Source of the DNA: a bacterium | Lineage (GTDB): Bacteria > Bacillota_I > Bacilli_A > RF39 > UBA660 | Length of the DNA: 35,366 nucleotides | Reading direction: 5' to 3' | Assembly (NCBI GenBank): GCA_029099845.1 | Contig: JAQXOT010000003.1 | Location: 1-35,366, forward strand | Part shown: one piece after another, positions 7,461 through 15,215 of the stretch | Layout: each line of letters begins with the position of its first letter | Numbering within the stretch: the first letter of the stretch is position 1 | The notes under the pieces: model-generated | The model's database searches: none | Told to the model about the DNA's origin: nothing | What the model saw: the letters and a program-made list of their open reading frames with translations, nothing else | Translations under genes and position numbers: made by a program

Positions 7461-9074
7461 TTAAATTTTAGTATAACTTTTACCTTTTGTATTGGTACTA
7501 AGTTTTCTTATTACATACTCATCAACTGTAGTACAACCATGAACTTTTAATACATCTTCCATAGCCTGTGGTCCCATAGCTATTGCAATATCTCTAGCAT
7601 TTCTATAAGAAGTAAAATTACGATAATTGCCACTATTCCCACTACCACATTGCCGTATATATCGATAATCTTTAGAACCATGTAAAAATCTTTCAACAGA
7701 AGTAGATACTGCCATAAGTGCATTACTACGACCATATCTTTCTTCCATTCTCTCATATTGACACTCTAAAATATAATCAAATAAAAATGTCTTTACATAT
7801 AAATTTCTCATAAATTCTACATCTTGAGGCGCTAAATCATAGTCTCCACCACATACGATTTTCCCTACATCTTGATTTAAAAGTTCCTTAGGTCTAGCAC
7901 CATAAATAACTTGTCGCATCCCCAAAGATCCATCTTTTAATACCTTGCCCAAAATATAATCCTGAAAAATAGTTTCTTTATCTCCAAGAGCTTGAGAAGA
8001 AACACTTATATTCGAACTATTATTATGAACCATTGTAGTCCAAAATACATTAGAGCCACCATCATATTTAAGCATTCCACCACCATAAGCAATTCCGCCA
8101 TCGACGCAATGTACTTTAATTGTATTTCCAGCTCCATCGCATAAGTCCAAGTTTTTTCCACGAGTGTGGCGTGCTGTTGTATGCCCAATTACCATTATCT
8201 TATCAGAAGAAGGCATCTCATAAGTGTTATAACAGTCTTTATCCTTTCTAAACCACAAAACATCCTTCGCCATTCTCCGTCTATCACTATATTCACTTTC
8301 CTTAAAGAAATCATCTAAACAATAATCTGGCTTAATATCATATAATTTTTGGTTAAAAAGAGCATGTCCTAAAACATAAGTTTTTCCATTATATTTGTGA
8401 ACTCTTTGTAATGGTTGTCTTGCAAGCCAAGATATAAGCTCATTAAATTCCCTTGGATTATTCTTTTCCAATTCATTCAACTCTTTAACTGTAGCTTCTC
8501 CTCCATTATATAAAAGATTAGCTAAATAACTATATGGATAGTAACTATCCATATGTTTCTTACTACGCACATATCCCAATAAAAATTCATCATGATTGCC
8601 AGGTACGTAAATAACTCTACCAGGATATTGTTTTGATAAATTCATAATATCCAAAAGTAACTTAACACTACCAGTACCAACCTCATCAGCACCTCGATCT
8701 GTTGCATCCCCCAAAATATATATCACATTATATTCATTAAGATAATGATTTTTAATTTTTTCTAAAGGATAAGAATATCCATGAAAATCACTAGTCACAA
8801 CAAAACTATTATCATTATCACAAAAACCACTACTCATATTTAAAGGACTTACAAGAACATTATATTTTCTCAAAATCTTCGCATCTTGCTCACTAATTTG
8901 ATAATTAGCATCATCCAATTTAAAAAGCACATCATAAAGTGGTGCAACATTTTCTAAAAAGCCAAAATGACTATATCCTTGTTTACGCAGAGAACCATAT
9001 TGATTAATCTGACTAAGTAATGTATTTGACTTATCTCTTTCAAAAACAGCATTAATAATTTCACTATTTTTCAT
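7461..9074 (-). CDS. PPP-like metallophosphoesterase with extra C-terminal domain
   Basis: A 537-residue cytosolic calcineurin-like phosphatase. The PPP-type metal-binding blocks are in order: DFHG (about residue 92), GDATDRG (about 120), GNHDE (about 154), LGHALF (about 235) and IGHTTARHTRG (about 295). The catalytic domain ends near residue 340. A helical C-terminal part of about 190 residues, with several cysteines and a YERMEERYGRS-type segment, matches nothing I know. The N-terminal 85 residues before the first motif are also unassigned. The ATG at 9074 follows AGGGGTGG. It stands alone between a consensus promoter and a terminator. Nucleotide, diadenosine polyphosphate or phosphoprotein substrates are all possible. 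It is not a typical class III fructose bisphosphatase. Confidence 0.82.
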   Translation of the reverse strand: MKNSEIINAVFERDKSNTLLSQINQYGSLRKQGYSHFGFLENVAPLYDVLFKLDDANYQISEQDAKILRKYNVLVSPLNMSSGFCDNDNSFVVTSDFHGYSYPLEKIKNHYLNEYNVIYILGDATDRGADEVGTGSVKLLLDIMNLSKQYPGRVIYVPGNHDEFLLGYVRSKKHMDSYYPYSYLANLLYNGGEATVKELNELEKNNPREFNELISWLARQPLQRVHKYNGKTYVLGHALFNQKLYDIKPDYCLDDFFKESEYSDRRRMAKDVLWFRKDKDCYNTYEMPSSDKIMVIGHTTARHTRGKNLDLCDGAGNTIKVHCVDGGIAYGGGMLKYDGGSNVFWTTMVHNNSSNISVSSQALGDKETIFQDYILGKVLKDGSLGMRQVIYGARPKELLNQDVGKIVCGGDYDLAPQDVEFMRNLYVKTFLFDYILECQYERMEERYGRSNALMAVSTSVERFLHGSKDYRYIRQCGSGNSGNYRNFTSYRNARDIAIAMGPQAMEDVLKVHGCTTVDEYVIRKLSTNTKGKSYTKI

Positions 9075-9099
9075 CTCAACCACCCCTAATTAGTAGCAT

Positions 9100-9128
9100 A
9101 TTATAACACAAATGTTTGATTTTGTCAA
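9100..9128 (-). promoter_or_regulatory. Consensus sigma-A promoter of the metallophosphatase gene
   Basis: On the minus strand TTGACA (9123-9128) and TATAAT (9100-9105) are separated by exactly 17 bases. Both hexamers match the consensus fully. The start codon lies about 25 bases beyond the -10 box. It is the best promoter in the window, so this gene is probably strongly and constitutively expressed. Confidence 0.9.
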
Positions 9129-9172
9129 GTTTTACACTACCACTAACTAGCACCTATAAAAATCAATATAAC

Positions 9173-9201
9173 AAAAAAGGACCCTATTTATGGATTCCTT
9201 T
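9173..9201 (-). terminator. Intrinsic terminator overlapping the end of the histidine kinase gene
   Basis: On the minus strand AAAGGA-A-TCC pairs with GGG-TCCTTT across a seven-base loop and is followed by a short T-run. The 5' arm is the last sense codons of the kinase gene and the loop covers its stop codon. Confidence 0.75.
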
Positions 9202-10464
9202 TGATATTATAAATGATACGCCTTTCTTTTCATTAACAATCTTAATATCATAATTCATTATATTAAGTGTCTTTTTAACAATCGATAGTCCAAGCCCAAA
9301 CTCACCTTTGATTCCCTTTCGGAACGGAGTAAAAATTCCTTCAAGAAAATCCTTATCAATATTATCACCGTCATTATATAAAATAAGTTTGTTTTGCTTG
9401 GCCGTAATTTTAATAGTCGTAGTAGTATATCGCATAAAATTACTAAGTAAATTATCTAAAATTGTTTCCCAGTTCTCTACTGTTCCAACATAATGAGATT
9501 TTTTATCTATATCTATGATAAAATTAATATCTTTTCTATGGAATTTAAATTTTTCAATTTCTGAATAAATTATTTTTTCCATATCAACTGGAACAATTTC
9601 AATATTCTTAGTACTTTTAAGATAATCTAGTTTATTTAAATAAAGAAGTGAGTGTACTTTTTGTTCTAATTTTGAAGTCTGTTCTTTGATAACCTTTAAA
9701 GCTGTTGTTTCATCTTCAACATCATCTTCGACAGCTTCAATATATGATTTTATAACAGTGAGAGGTGTCTTAAAATCATGTGAAATATTTTGATACATTT
9801 GATTACGATATTCTTCTTGATTAATTAAAGAAAGGCGCATATCCTCTATTGCTAGAGCAAGTGACCTAATTTCATCGTCAGTTTCAAATTCAACTGTATG
9901 ATTATAATCAGGATTATCAATATTATCAATCTTACTTTTTAGTTTTTCAATCTTTCTAACCGTAACTGAACACCAAGCAGTAAGAATTAAACCAATTAAT
10001 AAACATGTAAATAATACTATTGGAAATATTGCTCCAAGAATTGCCTTCTTAGTTTTATTAATATAACTATCATCTGATAAAGCAATCTTCGTTATTCGAT
10101 CACTTTTCATCGTATAATAATAATAGTTTTTGTGATTATATGTAAACTTCCCATAAGTATCTTTTATCTTAGCTAGTAAAGCATCTAAACTATCAACCTT
10201 AATAATATCTTTCAAGTTATCTGTTGCTACTATATCATCACCAACAATGTAAATATAAGCAATTTCCGTATCCAGCAAATTAGAATTAAAATTACCATTA
10301 TTTACAAGCTTTAAAGGTTCACTCAAATAACCATAAATATTATTTTCAGCAACAGGCATTATCATTTTTGGTAGTACTAAGCCAAGTAATATAAATAGTA
10401 AAACAAATGCTAAACCAATTAGCCATACAAGTTGTCGACTAAGTTTATTTTTGACTTTTTTCAT
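9184..10464 (-). CDS. Sensor histidine kinase
   Basis: A 426-residue membrane histidine kinase. Membrane helices at about 12-36 and 142-165 enclose an extracellular sensor of roughly 105 residues with a Tyr-rich strand (HKNYYYYT). A HAMP region follows (about 166-215), then the H-box ISHDFKTPLT with phospho-acceptor His229, and the ATPase domain with DNLLSNFMRYT (N-box), NDGDNI (G1-like) and GEFGLGLSIV (G2). The ATG overlaps the response regulator stop as ATGA, so translation is coupled. The ligand cannot be predicted from this sensor. The organisation resembles small envelope-stress kinases of Firmicutes, but I cannot assign it to a named system. Confidence 0.93.
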   Translation of the reverse strand: MKKVKNKLSRQLVWLIGLAFVLLFILLGLVLPKMIMPVAENNIYGYLSEPLKLVNNGNFNSNLLDTEIAYIYIVGDDIVATDNLKDIIKVDSLDALLAKIKDTYGKFTYNHKNYYYYTMKSDRITKIALSDDSYINKTKKAILGAIFPIVLFTCLLIGLILTAWCSVTVRKIEKLKSKIDNIDNPDYNHTVEFETDDEIRSLALAIEDMRLSLINQEEYRNQMYQNISHDFKTPLTVIKSYIEAVEDDVEDETTALKVIKEQTSKLEQKVHSLLYLNKLDYLKSTKNIEIVPVDMEKIIYSEIEKFKFHRKDINFIIDIDKKSHYVGTVENWETILDNLLSNFMRYTTTTIKITAKQNKLILYNDGDNIDKDFLEGIFTPFRKGIKGEFGLGLSIVKKTLNIMNYDIKIVNEKKGVSFIISKGIHK

Positions 10465-11120
10465 GATAATCTATACCCATAGCCATAAATTGCATTAAGG
10501 TTCAATTTAGGCATCTTTTTTCTAAGACGTCTAACTAAATCATCAACAACACGATCTGATCCAAAATAGTCAAGACCCCATACTTCATTCAAGATTTCTT
10601 CTCTTGAAAAGCTTTTATCTAAATGCTTTAAAAATAAGACCAATAAATCAAATTCTAAAGTTGTTAATTTAATTTCTTTTTCTTTTGAAGTAACCAATCT
10701 TTTACTCATATCAACAGAGTATTCACCATACGTAATAACATCTGAATTATTATCTTTATATACTCTTTTAATAATCTTATTAACTCTTAAAACTAACTCT
10801 TTAGTTGAATAAGGCTTGGTAAGATAGTCATCACTACCTAATTCCAATCCCAAAATCTTATCCAAATCTTGATCTCTTGCCGAAGTAAATATAACTGGCA
10901 CATTGCTATCCTTTTCTCTAATAGCTTTAATTATATCATAACCGTTAATATCATCAGCAAGCATTATATCAAGTATCCAAAGATCTGGATTTTTACTGAT
11001 ATATTCTATTGCATCCTTACCCTTAGTAAGACATACTACATTATAACCAGCTTTTTCAAGATACGCTTTAATAAGAGTCGATAGATCAACTTCATCTTCT
11101 ACTAAGCAGATAGTATACAT
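10461..11120 (-). CDS. OmpR/PhoB-family response regulator
   Basis: A 219-residue DNA-binding response regulator. The receiver domain (1-115) has the acidic pocket at Glu8-Asp9-Glu10, phospho-acceptor Asp51 in LDIM, the switch residues in FTSA and Lys102 in TKPYS. The winged-helix output domain (about 128-219) ends in the typical GYGYRL. The start has GGTGGTGATTAG upstream. It is the first gene of a two-gene operon with the kinase, and its TGA stop overlaps the kinase start. The preceding 228-base spacer holds a tandem 10-bp repeat and a palindrome, which could be its own binding sites. Confidence 0.95.
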   Translation of the reverse strand: MYTICLVEDEVDLSTLIKAYLEKAGYNVVCLTKGKDAIEYISKNPDLWILDIMLADDINGYDIIKAIREKDSNVPVIFTSARDQDLDKILGLELGSDDYLTKPYSTKELVLRVNKIIKRVYKDNNSDVITYGEYSVDMSKRLVTSKEKEIKLTTLEFDLLVLFLKHLDKSFSREEILNEVWGLDYFGSDRVVDDLVRRLRKKMPKLNLNAIYGYGYRLS

Positions 11121-11184
11121 TTCTAATCACCACCAATAGTATACCATTAAATTATAATTTTATCTATCCTTATACTTATCCCTC

Positions 11185-11200
11185 CTTTATATATATAAAG
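11185..11200. promoter_or_regulatory. Perfect 16-bp palindrome upstream of the two-component operon
   Basis: CTTTATATATATAAAG is a perfect palindrome about 65 bases before the response regulator start codon. An AAAGGAGG motif overlaps it on the minus strand and no ORF follows that motif. It may be an operator or simply AT-rich promoter DNA. Confidence 0.35.
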
Positions 11201-11307
11201 TTAAGTATAATCGTCTAATTTTAAATATTTTTTAGTCTTGTCTTATAACACATTACCTCCTTTACACACTAATCATAACTCTTAAATGTAGTCGAAATAT
11301 CGCACAT

Positions 11308-11327
11308 TTATGGGAAATTATGGGAAA
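11308..11327. repeat. Perfect tandem duplication of a 10-bp motif, possible regulator site
   Basis: TTATGGGAAA occurs twice head to tail with no spacer (minus strand TTTCCCATAA twice). Direct repeats with about one helical turn period are the usual binding pattern of OmpR-family regulators, and the next gene on the minus strand encodes one. The link is inferred from position and spacing. The repeat is about 190 bases from the regulator start codon. Confidence 0.45.
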
Positions 11328-11332
11328 AGTTA

Positions 11333-11371
11333 TAAATAAAAAAAGAAGCTAAAAATTCATTAAAACTTCTT
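11333..11371 (-). terminator. Possible intrinsic terminator of the HAD gene
   Basis: On the minus strand AAGAAG in the last codons of the HAD gene can pair with CTTCTT, followed by a run of T residues. The six-base stem encloses a large AT-rich loop, so the structure is weak. Confidence 0.45.
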
Positions 11372-11891
11372 CTAATTCCTTCCAAGAAGTAACCCTATTA
11401 GTAACTTCCGGATACATATTTTTATCATCAAATAAAATTGTTTTAACACCTTGCTCTACAAATACCTCATAATTAGCAAAATCATCATCAATCATAACAT
11501 CTATTCCATTTTCTTTGCATATTCGAGCCTTTTCTTCTTTATAAGAATGACTATAATATTCCTTAAATGAAATATCATTTTCTTCTAGCCACTCCAATGT
11601 AATATAATCTACCTTAACATTATTAGGCATAAAAGTATCACTTCTTGCCGTAATAATATAAATTTCATTATTTGAAGAAATGCGTTCAAAAGACTCCTTA
11701 AATCCATCTTTTAATTCCCCATTTTTAATAACATCTACAAAATGTCGATTTAAAAACTTTTTTCTCTCACTAACGTTCATAAATATATCAGCAACATCAA
11801 TACCTTCTTCAACCGCATAAATCTTTGCCCATTTATTTACTCCTTCCGAAGTTTTACACACGGTATCATCTAAATCTATTCCTATTCTCAT
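11349..11891 (-). CDS. HAD-superfamily 5'-nucleotidase-like protein (NT5C type)
   Basis: A 180-residue HAD hydrolase. Motif I is DLDDTV with nucleophile Asp6 and acid/base Asp8, motif II is IITAR (about residue 80), and motif IV is IDDD (about 136). The small helical cap after motif I fits the cytosolic 5'(3')-deoxyribonucleotidase (NT5C) family, which removes phosphate from deoxynucleoside monophosphates. AGGAGTAGTGTTTT supports the start. It follows the YlbL-type protease gene by 13 bases and is probably co-transcribed with it. Substrate is inferred; many bacterial members are annotated only as nucleotidase-like. Confidence 0.8.
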   Translation of the reverse strand: MRIGIDLDDTVCKTSEGVNKWAKIYAVEEGIDVADIFMNVSERKKFLNRHFVDVIKNGELKDGFKESFERISSNNEIYIITARSDTFMPNNVKVDYITLEWLEENDISFKEYYSHSYKEEKARICKENGIDVMIDDDFANYEVFVEQGVKTILFDDKNMYPEVTNRVTSWKELEEVLMNF

Positions 11892-11904
11892 AAAACACTA
11901 CTCC

Positions 11905-12933
11905 TTATTCTTGCAACAATAGAAGCTTATCAATTGCTTCCTCAATAGTTGCAACTTCAATTATTTTAATTTTTAAATTTTTCTTCTTAGCAATCTCCAA
12001 GCACTCCTCATAATTATCACCACTAGGTACCAAAAATATATCCGCATCACCATGAACCGCACCCAATAATTTATACTTAACACCACCAATTTGTCCAATA
12101 CTACCATCACTTTCAATAGTTCCAGTTCCAGCAATTTTTAAAGAATTGGTCAAATCTTTTTTAGTTAACTTATTATAAATATCTAGTGTTGTAATTAAAC
12201 CGGCTGAGGGTCCAGACTCATCCGACTCAAACTGTAATTTAACCTCAGGATCAGTCACATAATCATATACTACTTGTAAATACACTCCCATGATTGATTT
12301 CCCCTTATAATCATATAGCTTACTATCAAATTCTACTTCATTATCATCTCGTAAAACTTTAATTTTAACAACATCACCAGGACTAAATGTTTGAATATAA
12401 TTTTGATACTCATCTAAACTCATAAATGACTTTCCATTAATACTTAATAATAAATCTCCTACTTCAAAAGAAGACTTATACTCCTGCATCACAGAAATTA
12501 CATAAATACTCATTTTAGTAATTTCACAGCTCTTATTTGCTAATTTATAAGCCCAGTATATCGCATTACCATTAGCACTTTCTAAATCTAAAGTACTTCT
12601 AAATTCAATATCTTCAATACTCTCATCATTATTATATTTATAAAGATCAACACTTTCTCTTTCCCAAGATGGAATAATATAGCTAAGTAAATAAGGACCA
12701 AGCGTACCAACTAATTCTGATACATATGACATATTAAAGCTTCCCTCACTATCATAAGCATCAACAACATCAATTCTTTTTCCTACATCACTTATTCCTC
12801 CACCAATAATAATATAATAATTTACTGGATAAAAGAATAACATTAATATAAGTAAAGCTCCTATTAAGAACTTATATTCTTCTACAATAAAGTCTTTTAT
12901 ATCCTTTACTAAACTTTTAATTTTCTTTAACAT
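11905..12933 (-). CDS. ylbL: PDZ/Lon-like membrane serine protease, YlbL (DdcP) type
   Basis: A 342-residue membrane-anchored protease. It has one N-terminal transmembrane helix (about 21-42), an extracellular PDZ domain (about 140-205) and a C-terminal Lon-type S16 domain with catalytic Ser243 in SGPSAGL and Lys286 in GGVKYKL. In B. subtilis YlbL (DdcP) degrades the division inhibitor YneA after DNA-damage arrest; the same role here is inferred from family. The start has AAGGTGATATA. A promoter with an extended -10 box overlaps the divergent YlbJ start. The HAD gene follows 13 bases downstream. B. subtilis also has ylbJ nearby, supporting the assignment. Confidence 0.9.
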   Translation of the reverse strand: MLKKIKSLVKDIKDFIVEEYKFLIGALLILMLFFYPVNYYIIIGGGISDVGKRIDVVDAYDSEGSFNMSYVSELVGTLGPYLLSYIIPSWERESVDLYKYNNDESIEDIEFRSTLDLESANGNAIYWAYKLANKSCEITKMSIYVISVMQEYKSSFEVGDLLLSINGKSFMSLDEYQNYIQTFSPGDVVKIKVLRDDNEVEFDSKLYDYKGKSIMGVYLQVVYDYVTDPEVKLQFESDESGPSAGLITTLDIYNKLTKKDLTNSLKIAGTGTIESDGSIGQIGGVKYKLLGAVHGDADIFLVPSGDNYEECLEIAKKKNLKIKIIEVATIEEAIDKLLLLQE

Positions 12934-12949
12934 TATATCACCTTGTTTA

Positions 12950-12978
12950 ATTATAACAAAGAAACGGAGAAATATGAA
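12950..12978 (-). promoter_or_regulatory. Candidate promoter of the ylbL operon
   Basis: On the minus strand an extended -10 box TGTTATAAT (hexamer at 12950-12955) is 17 bases from TTCATA, a four-of-six match to the -35 consensus. The -35 overlaps the start codon of the divergent ylbJ gene, so the two genes may interfere. Confidence 0.5.
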
Positions 12979-13858
12979 AAAAAAATATCAAAGTCTAATA
13001 ATTATTACTCTAATAACTTTACTAATATTCTATTTTCTTAATGCAAATATAATAGTAAAAAGTATTTTAGAGTATACCAATATTTTTTTAACAAAACTTT
13101 TTCCATCTAGCTTCATTATCTTTATTTTTTCTTCCCTTTTAATTGACTATGGTATTATAAATTTACTCTCAGCCAAAAAACTTAATGGTAATATTATTTA
13201 TGTTACTCTAATGAGTTTTATTAGTGGTTTTCCTAGTGGAACTAAATACACTAAAGAACTCCTAGATAAAAAATTAATATCACCAAAACTAGCTAACTAC
13301 CTAATAACCTATACAAACTTTCCAAATCCAATCTTTCTTTTAGGTCAAGTATCAACAATTTTAAATAAACGTCTCACTCTAAAAATATTCTTGAGTATTA
13401 TTATCAGTAATTTTTTAATTGCTATAATCTTTAAACCCAAAGAAGAATACCAAGAAAATCTCCAAAAAATGCCACCAACTGATTTTTCTCTTTCCCTAAA
13501 AAATGCTACTTATAATGCTATTAAGACACTACTAATTGTTTATAGTTCTTCCCTTTTCTTTTACTTAATTACTGTAATTATTAATAAATATTTAACACTT
13601 AAACCAATAAATTATGTTATCTTAAATGGGCTTTTTGATTTAACAAAAGGTATTTTTTCTTCAACCATAATTTCAAATATTAATAAACGAGCTCTTCTAA
13701 TTTTAATTTTTTTAAGTTTTGGCAGCATTTCCATTCACATTCAAACAAAAAGTATCATCGCTGATACTAAAATAAAATATAAAAATTTCTTTTTTGCAAG
13801 AATTATTCAAGTTTTAATAGCAATCCCAATCTTTCTTTTATTAATTAAAAATAATTAA
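12974..13858 (+). CDS. ylbJ: YlbJ-like integral membrane protein
   Basis: A 294-residue polytopic membrane protein with about seven or eight hydrophobic helices. The LTKLFPSSF block, the SFISGFPSGTKYTKELL block and the TNFPNPIFLLG block match the pattern of YlbJ, the sporulation integral membrane protein of the nucleoside-recognition (Gate) family; in B. subtilis YlbJ is needed for spore heat resistance. CGGAGAAAT precedes the ATG. It is one of three plus-strand genes, divergent from ylbL and overlapping the convergent pseudopilin gene by 14 bases. It is shorter than B. subtilis YlbJ (about 400 aa). Transported substrate is unknown. Confidence 0.75.
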   Translation: MKKKYQSLIIITLITLLIFYFLNANIIVKSILEYTNIFLTKLFPSSFIIFIFSSLLIDYGIINLLSAKKLNGNIIYVTLMSFISGFPSGTKYTKELLDKKLISPKLANYLITYTNFPNPIFLLGQVSTILNKRLTLKIFLSIIISNFLIAIIFKPKEEYQENLQKMPPTDFSLSLKNATYNAIKTLLIVYSSSLFFYLITVIINKYLTLKPINYVILNGLFDLTKGIFSSTIISNINKRALLILIFLSFGSISIHIQTKSIIADTKIKYKNFFFARIIQVLIAIPIFLLLIKNN

Positions 13859-14507
13859 TTGGGCAAACAATATCTATTCCATATCTTGTTCCAAGATCTG
13901 GGTGATAAAAACCAACATAAAAGCTAAATATACTATTATCCGTATCAATAATTACATTATTTATTCTAAAATCATATACTTTACATCCTTGATTACCACC
14001 TGTACATTTTGAACTATCAGTTGCCACATTATTACCATTATAGCCATATCCTAAATCAGGTAATTTATAGGTTGTATAATCATCACCACCATCAGTACCA
14101 TAACTAATTTCCAAAATATCATCTTGATCATTTAAACAATATGCCTCAGTAGAATCCAAACAGTCACCAAAATCCCGAGCATAAACAGCATTAACTCTCA
14201 ATACCTTCTTGCTGCCATCACGAAATGTTAATGTAATTTCATAATATTTTCTAGTCCCCGTATTTAATGTTGTACTATCATTAATCTTAGCATCAACAAG
14301 TCCTTTTTTTATTAGATCATCCTGTATTTCTTTCGTCAAAAGATTCTTATACGCAACAATTTTATCTTTATCTGATTCTATACTTTGTCTATTCTTATAT
14401 GAATTAACTGTCGTATACATAGAAACAACTATTATAACCATTAATATAAAAGAAACTAATATCTCAACTGCTGTTAAACCTTTATTATTAAGTTTTAATC
14501 TTTTCAT
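13845..14507 (-). CDS. Type IV pilus/competence pseudopilin
   Basis: A 220-residue prepilin-like protein. The class III signal is clear: basic leader MKRLKLNNKG, cleavage after Gly10, Glu at mature position +5 (LTAVE) and a hydrophobic helix of about 20 residues. The globular part has cysteine pairs near residues 118/126 and 163/170 that could form disulfides. It would sit as a minor subunit in a pilus or pseudopilus processed by a prepilin peptidase, which is not in this window. The start shares one base with the stop of the upstream pseudopilin (TAATG). No terminator separates it from convergent ylbJ. Confidence 0.88.
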   Translation of the reverse strand: MKRLKLNNKGLTAVEILVSFILMVIIVVSMYTTVNSYKNRQSIESDKDKIVAYKNLLTKEIQDDLIKKGLVDAKINDSTTLNTGTRKYYEITLTFRDGSKKVLRVNAVYARDFGDCLDSTEAYCLNDQDDILEISYGTDGGDDYTTYKLPDLGYGYNGNNVATDSSKCTGGNQGCKVYDFRINNVIIDTDNSIFSFYVGFYHPDLGTRYGIDIVCPINYF

Positions 14508-15127
14508 TATTTTTTCACCTCGATTGTTGAATAAGCATAGTAATTATTATCATCTTTAGTTCGGTGATACTCAACAATCACCCTATACTTAGCATAATTT
14601 AATGAAGCAATATTCTTATACTCAGGTAAATGTGCCACATAATCACTTAATCCTCCACTAAAAATACCATTTCCATCTTCATTTGAAGCCTTTTCCTTAA
14701 AGTCCGTTAACATATAAGATGTTATATATATGCAAGGCTTTCCCGTTGAAATTTCATTACCAGCATCATCTCTTTTAGCAATTTGCAATTTATCTACTAA
14801 ATTCTTACATAAATTTCTAGCTGTCGCATCATATAAAATATCACTATCACAATCAAAGCGATGATACTTGTTATTAATAATATCATAAGAAATACTTCCA
14901 GGTGTTGAACTATTACCAAAATCAACATCATTACTTTGGATAATCTTTTTCATCCAATAGATACCATACTTACCATCAACATCATCATAAACTTCTCTTT
15001 TCTCATATTCTGCCATTATCGGATACAAATTAGTATATATAATAGAAAATATCGCCATTACAAAAACGGTAACAACAAGTGTCTCTACTAACATAAATCC
15101 TTTATTGTTCAATTTAAACTTTTTCAT
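14507..15127 (-). CDS. Type IV pilus/competence pseudopilin
   Basis: A 206-residue prepilin-like protein with leader MKKFKLNNKG, cleavage before Phe, Glu at mature +5 (FMLVE) and a hydrophobic N-terminal helix. The leader is nearly identical to that of the next gene, suggesting duplication. Cysteines are at about 93, 108 and 133. AAGGAGAGAGTT precedes the ATG. It is first in a two-gene unit divergent from the pilus ATPase, with a TATAAT box in the 79-base spacer. Which minor pilin role it plays cannot be told from sequence. Confidence 0.88.
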   Translation of the reverse strand: MKKFKLNNKGFMLVETLVVTVFVMAIFSIIYTNLYPIMAEYEKREVYDDVDGKYGIYWMKKIIQSNDVDFGNSSTPGSISYDIINNKYHRFDCDSDILYDATARNLCKNLVDKLQIAKRDDAGNEISTGKPCIYITSYMLTDFKEKASNEDGNGIFSGGLSDYVAHLPEYKNIASLNYAKYRVIVEYHRTKDDNNYYAYSTIEVKK

Positions 15128-15215
15128 AACTCTCTCCTTGCTATTATAATAAAACTATTATATAATAAAATATAGTAAAATACCATAGCAAAGTAAACAA
15201 AAGGGGTTGAAAAAA

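Noticed and set aside
8006-8188. 60-codon minus-strand frame within the phosphatase gene
   Set aside because: Alternative frame of a well-supported gene with conserved motifs; no start signal.
7461-9074. Class III fructose-1,6-bisphosphatase
   Set aside because: The motif spacing and total length do not fit my recollection of Bacillus Fbp, which has a large insert between the first two metal motifs. I kept the broader PPP-like call.
10461-10464. TGA read as tryptophan (Mollicute code)
   Set aside because: The response regulator ends in the family-typical GYGYRL just before TGA, and read-through would add only a short random tail.
11225-11257. Ten-codon ORF (MCYKTRLKNI) after an AAAGGAGG motif
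   Set aside because: The spacing to the ATG is only about two bases and the peptide is too short to support as a gene; mentioned only as a possible leader.
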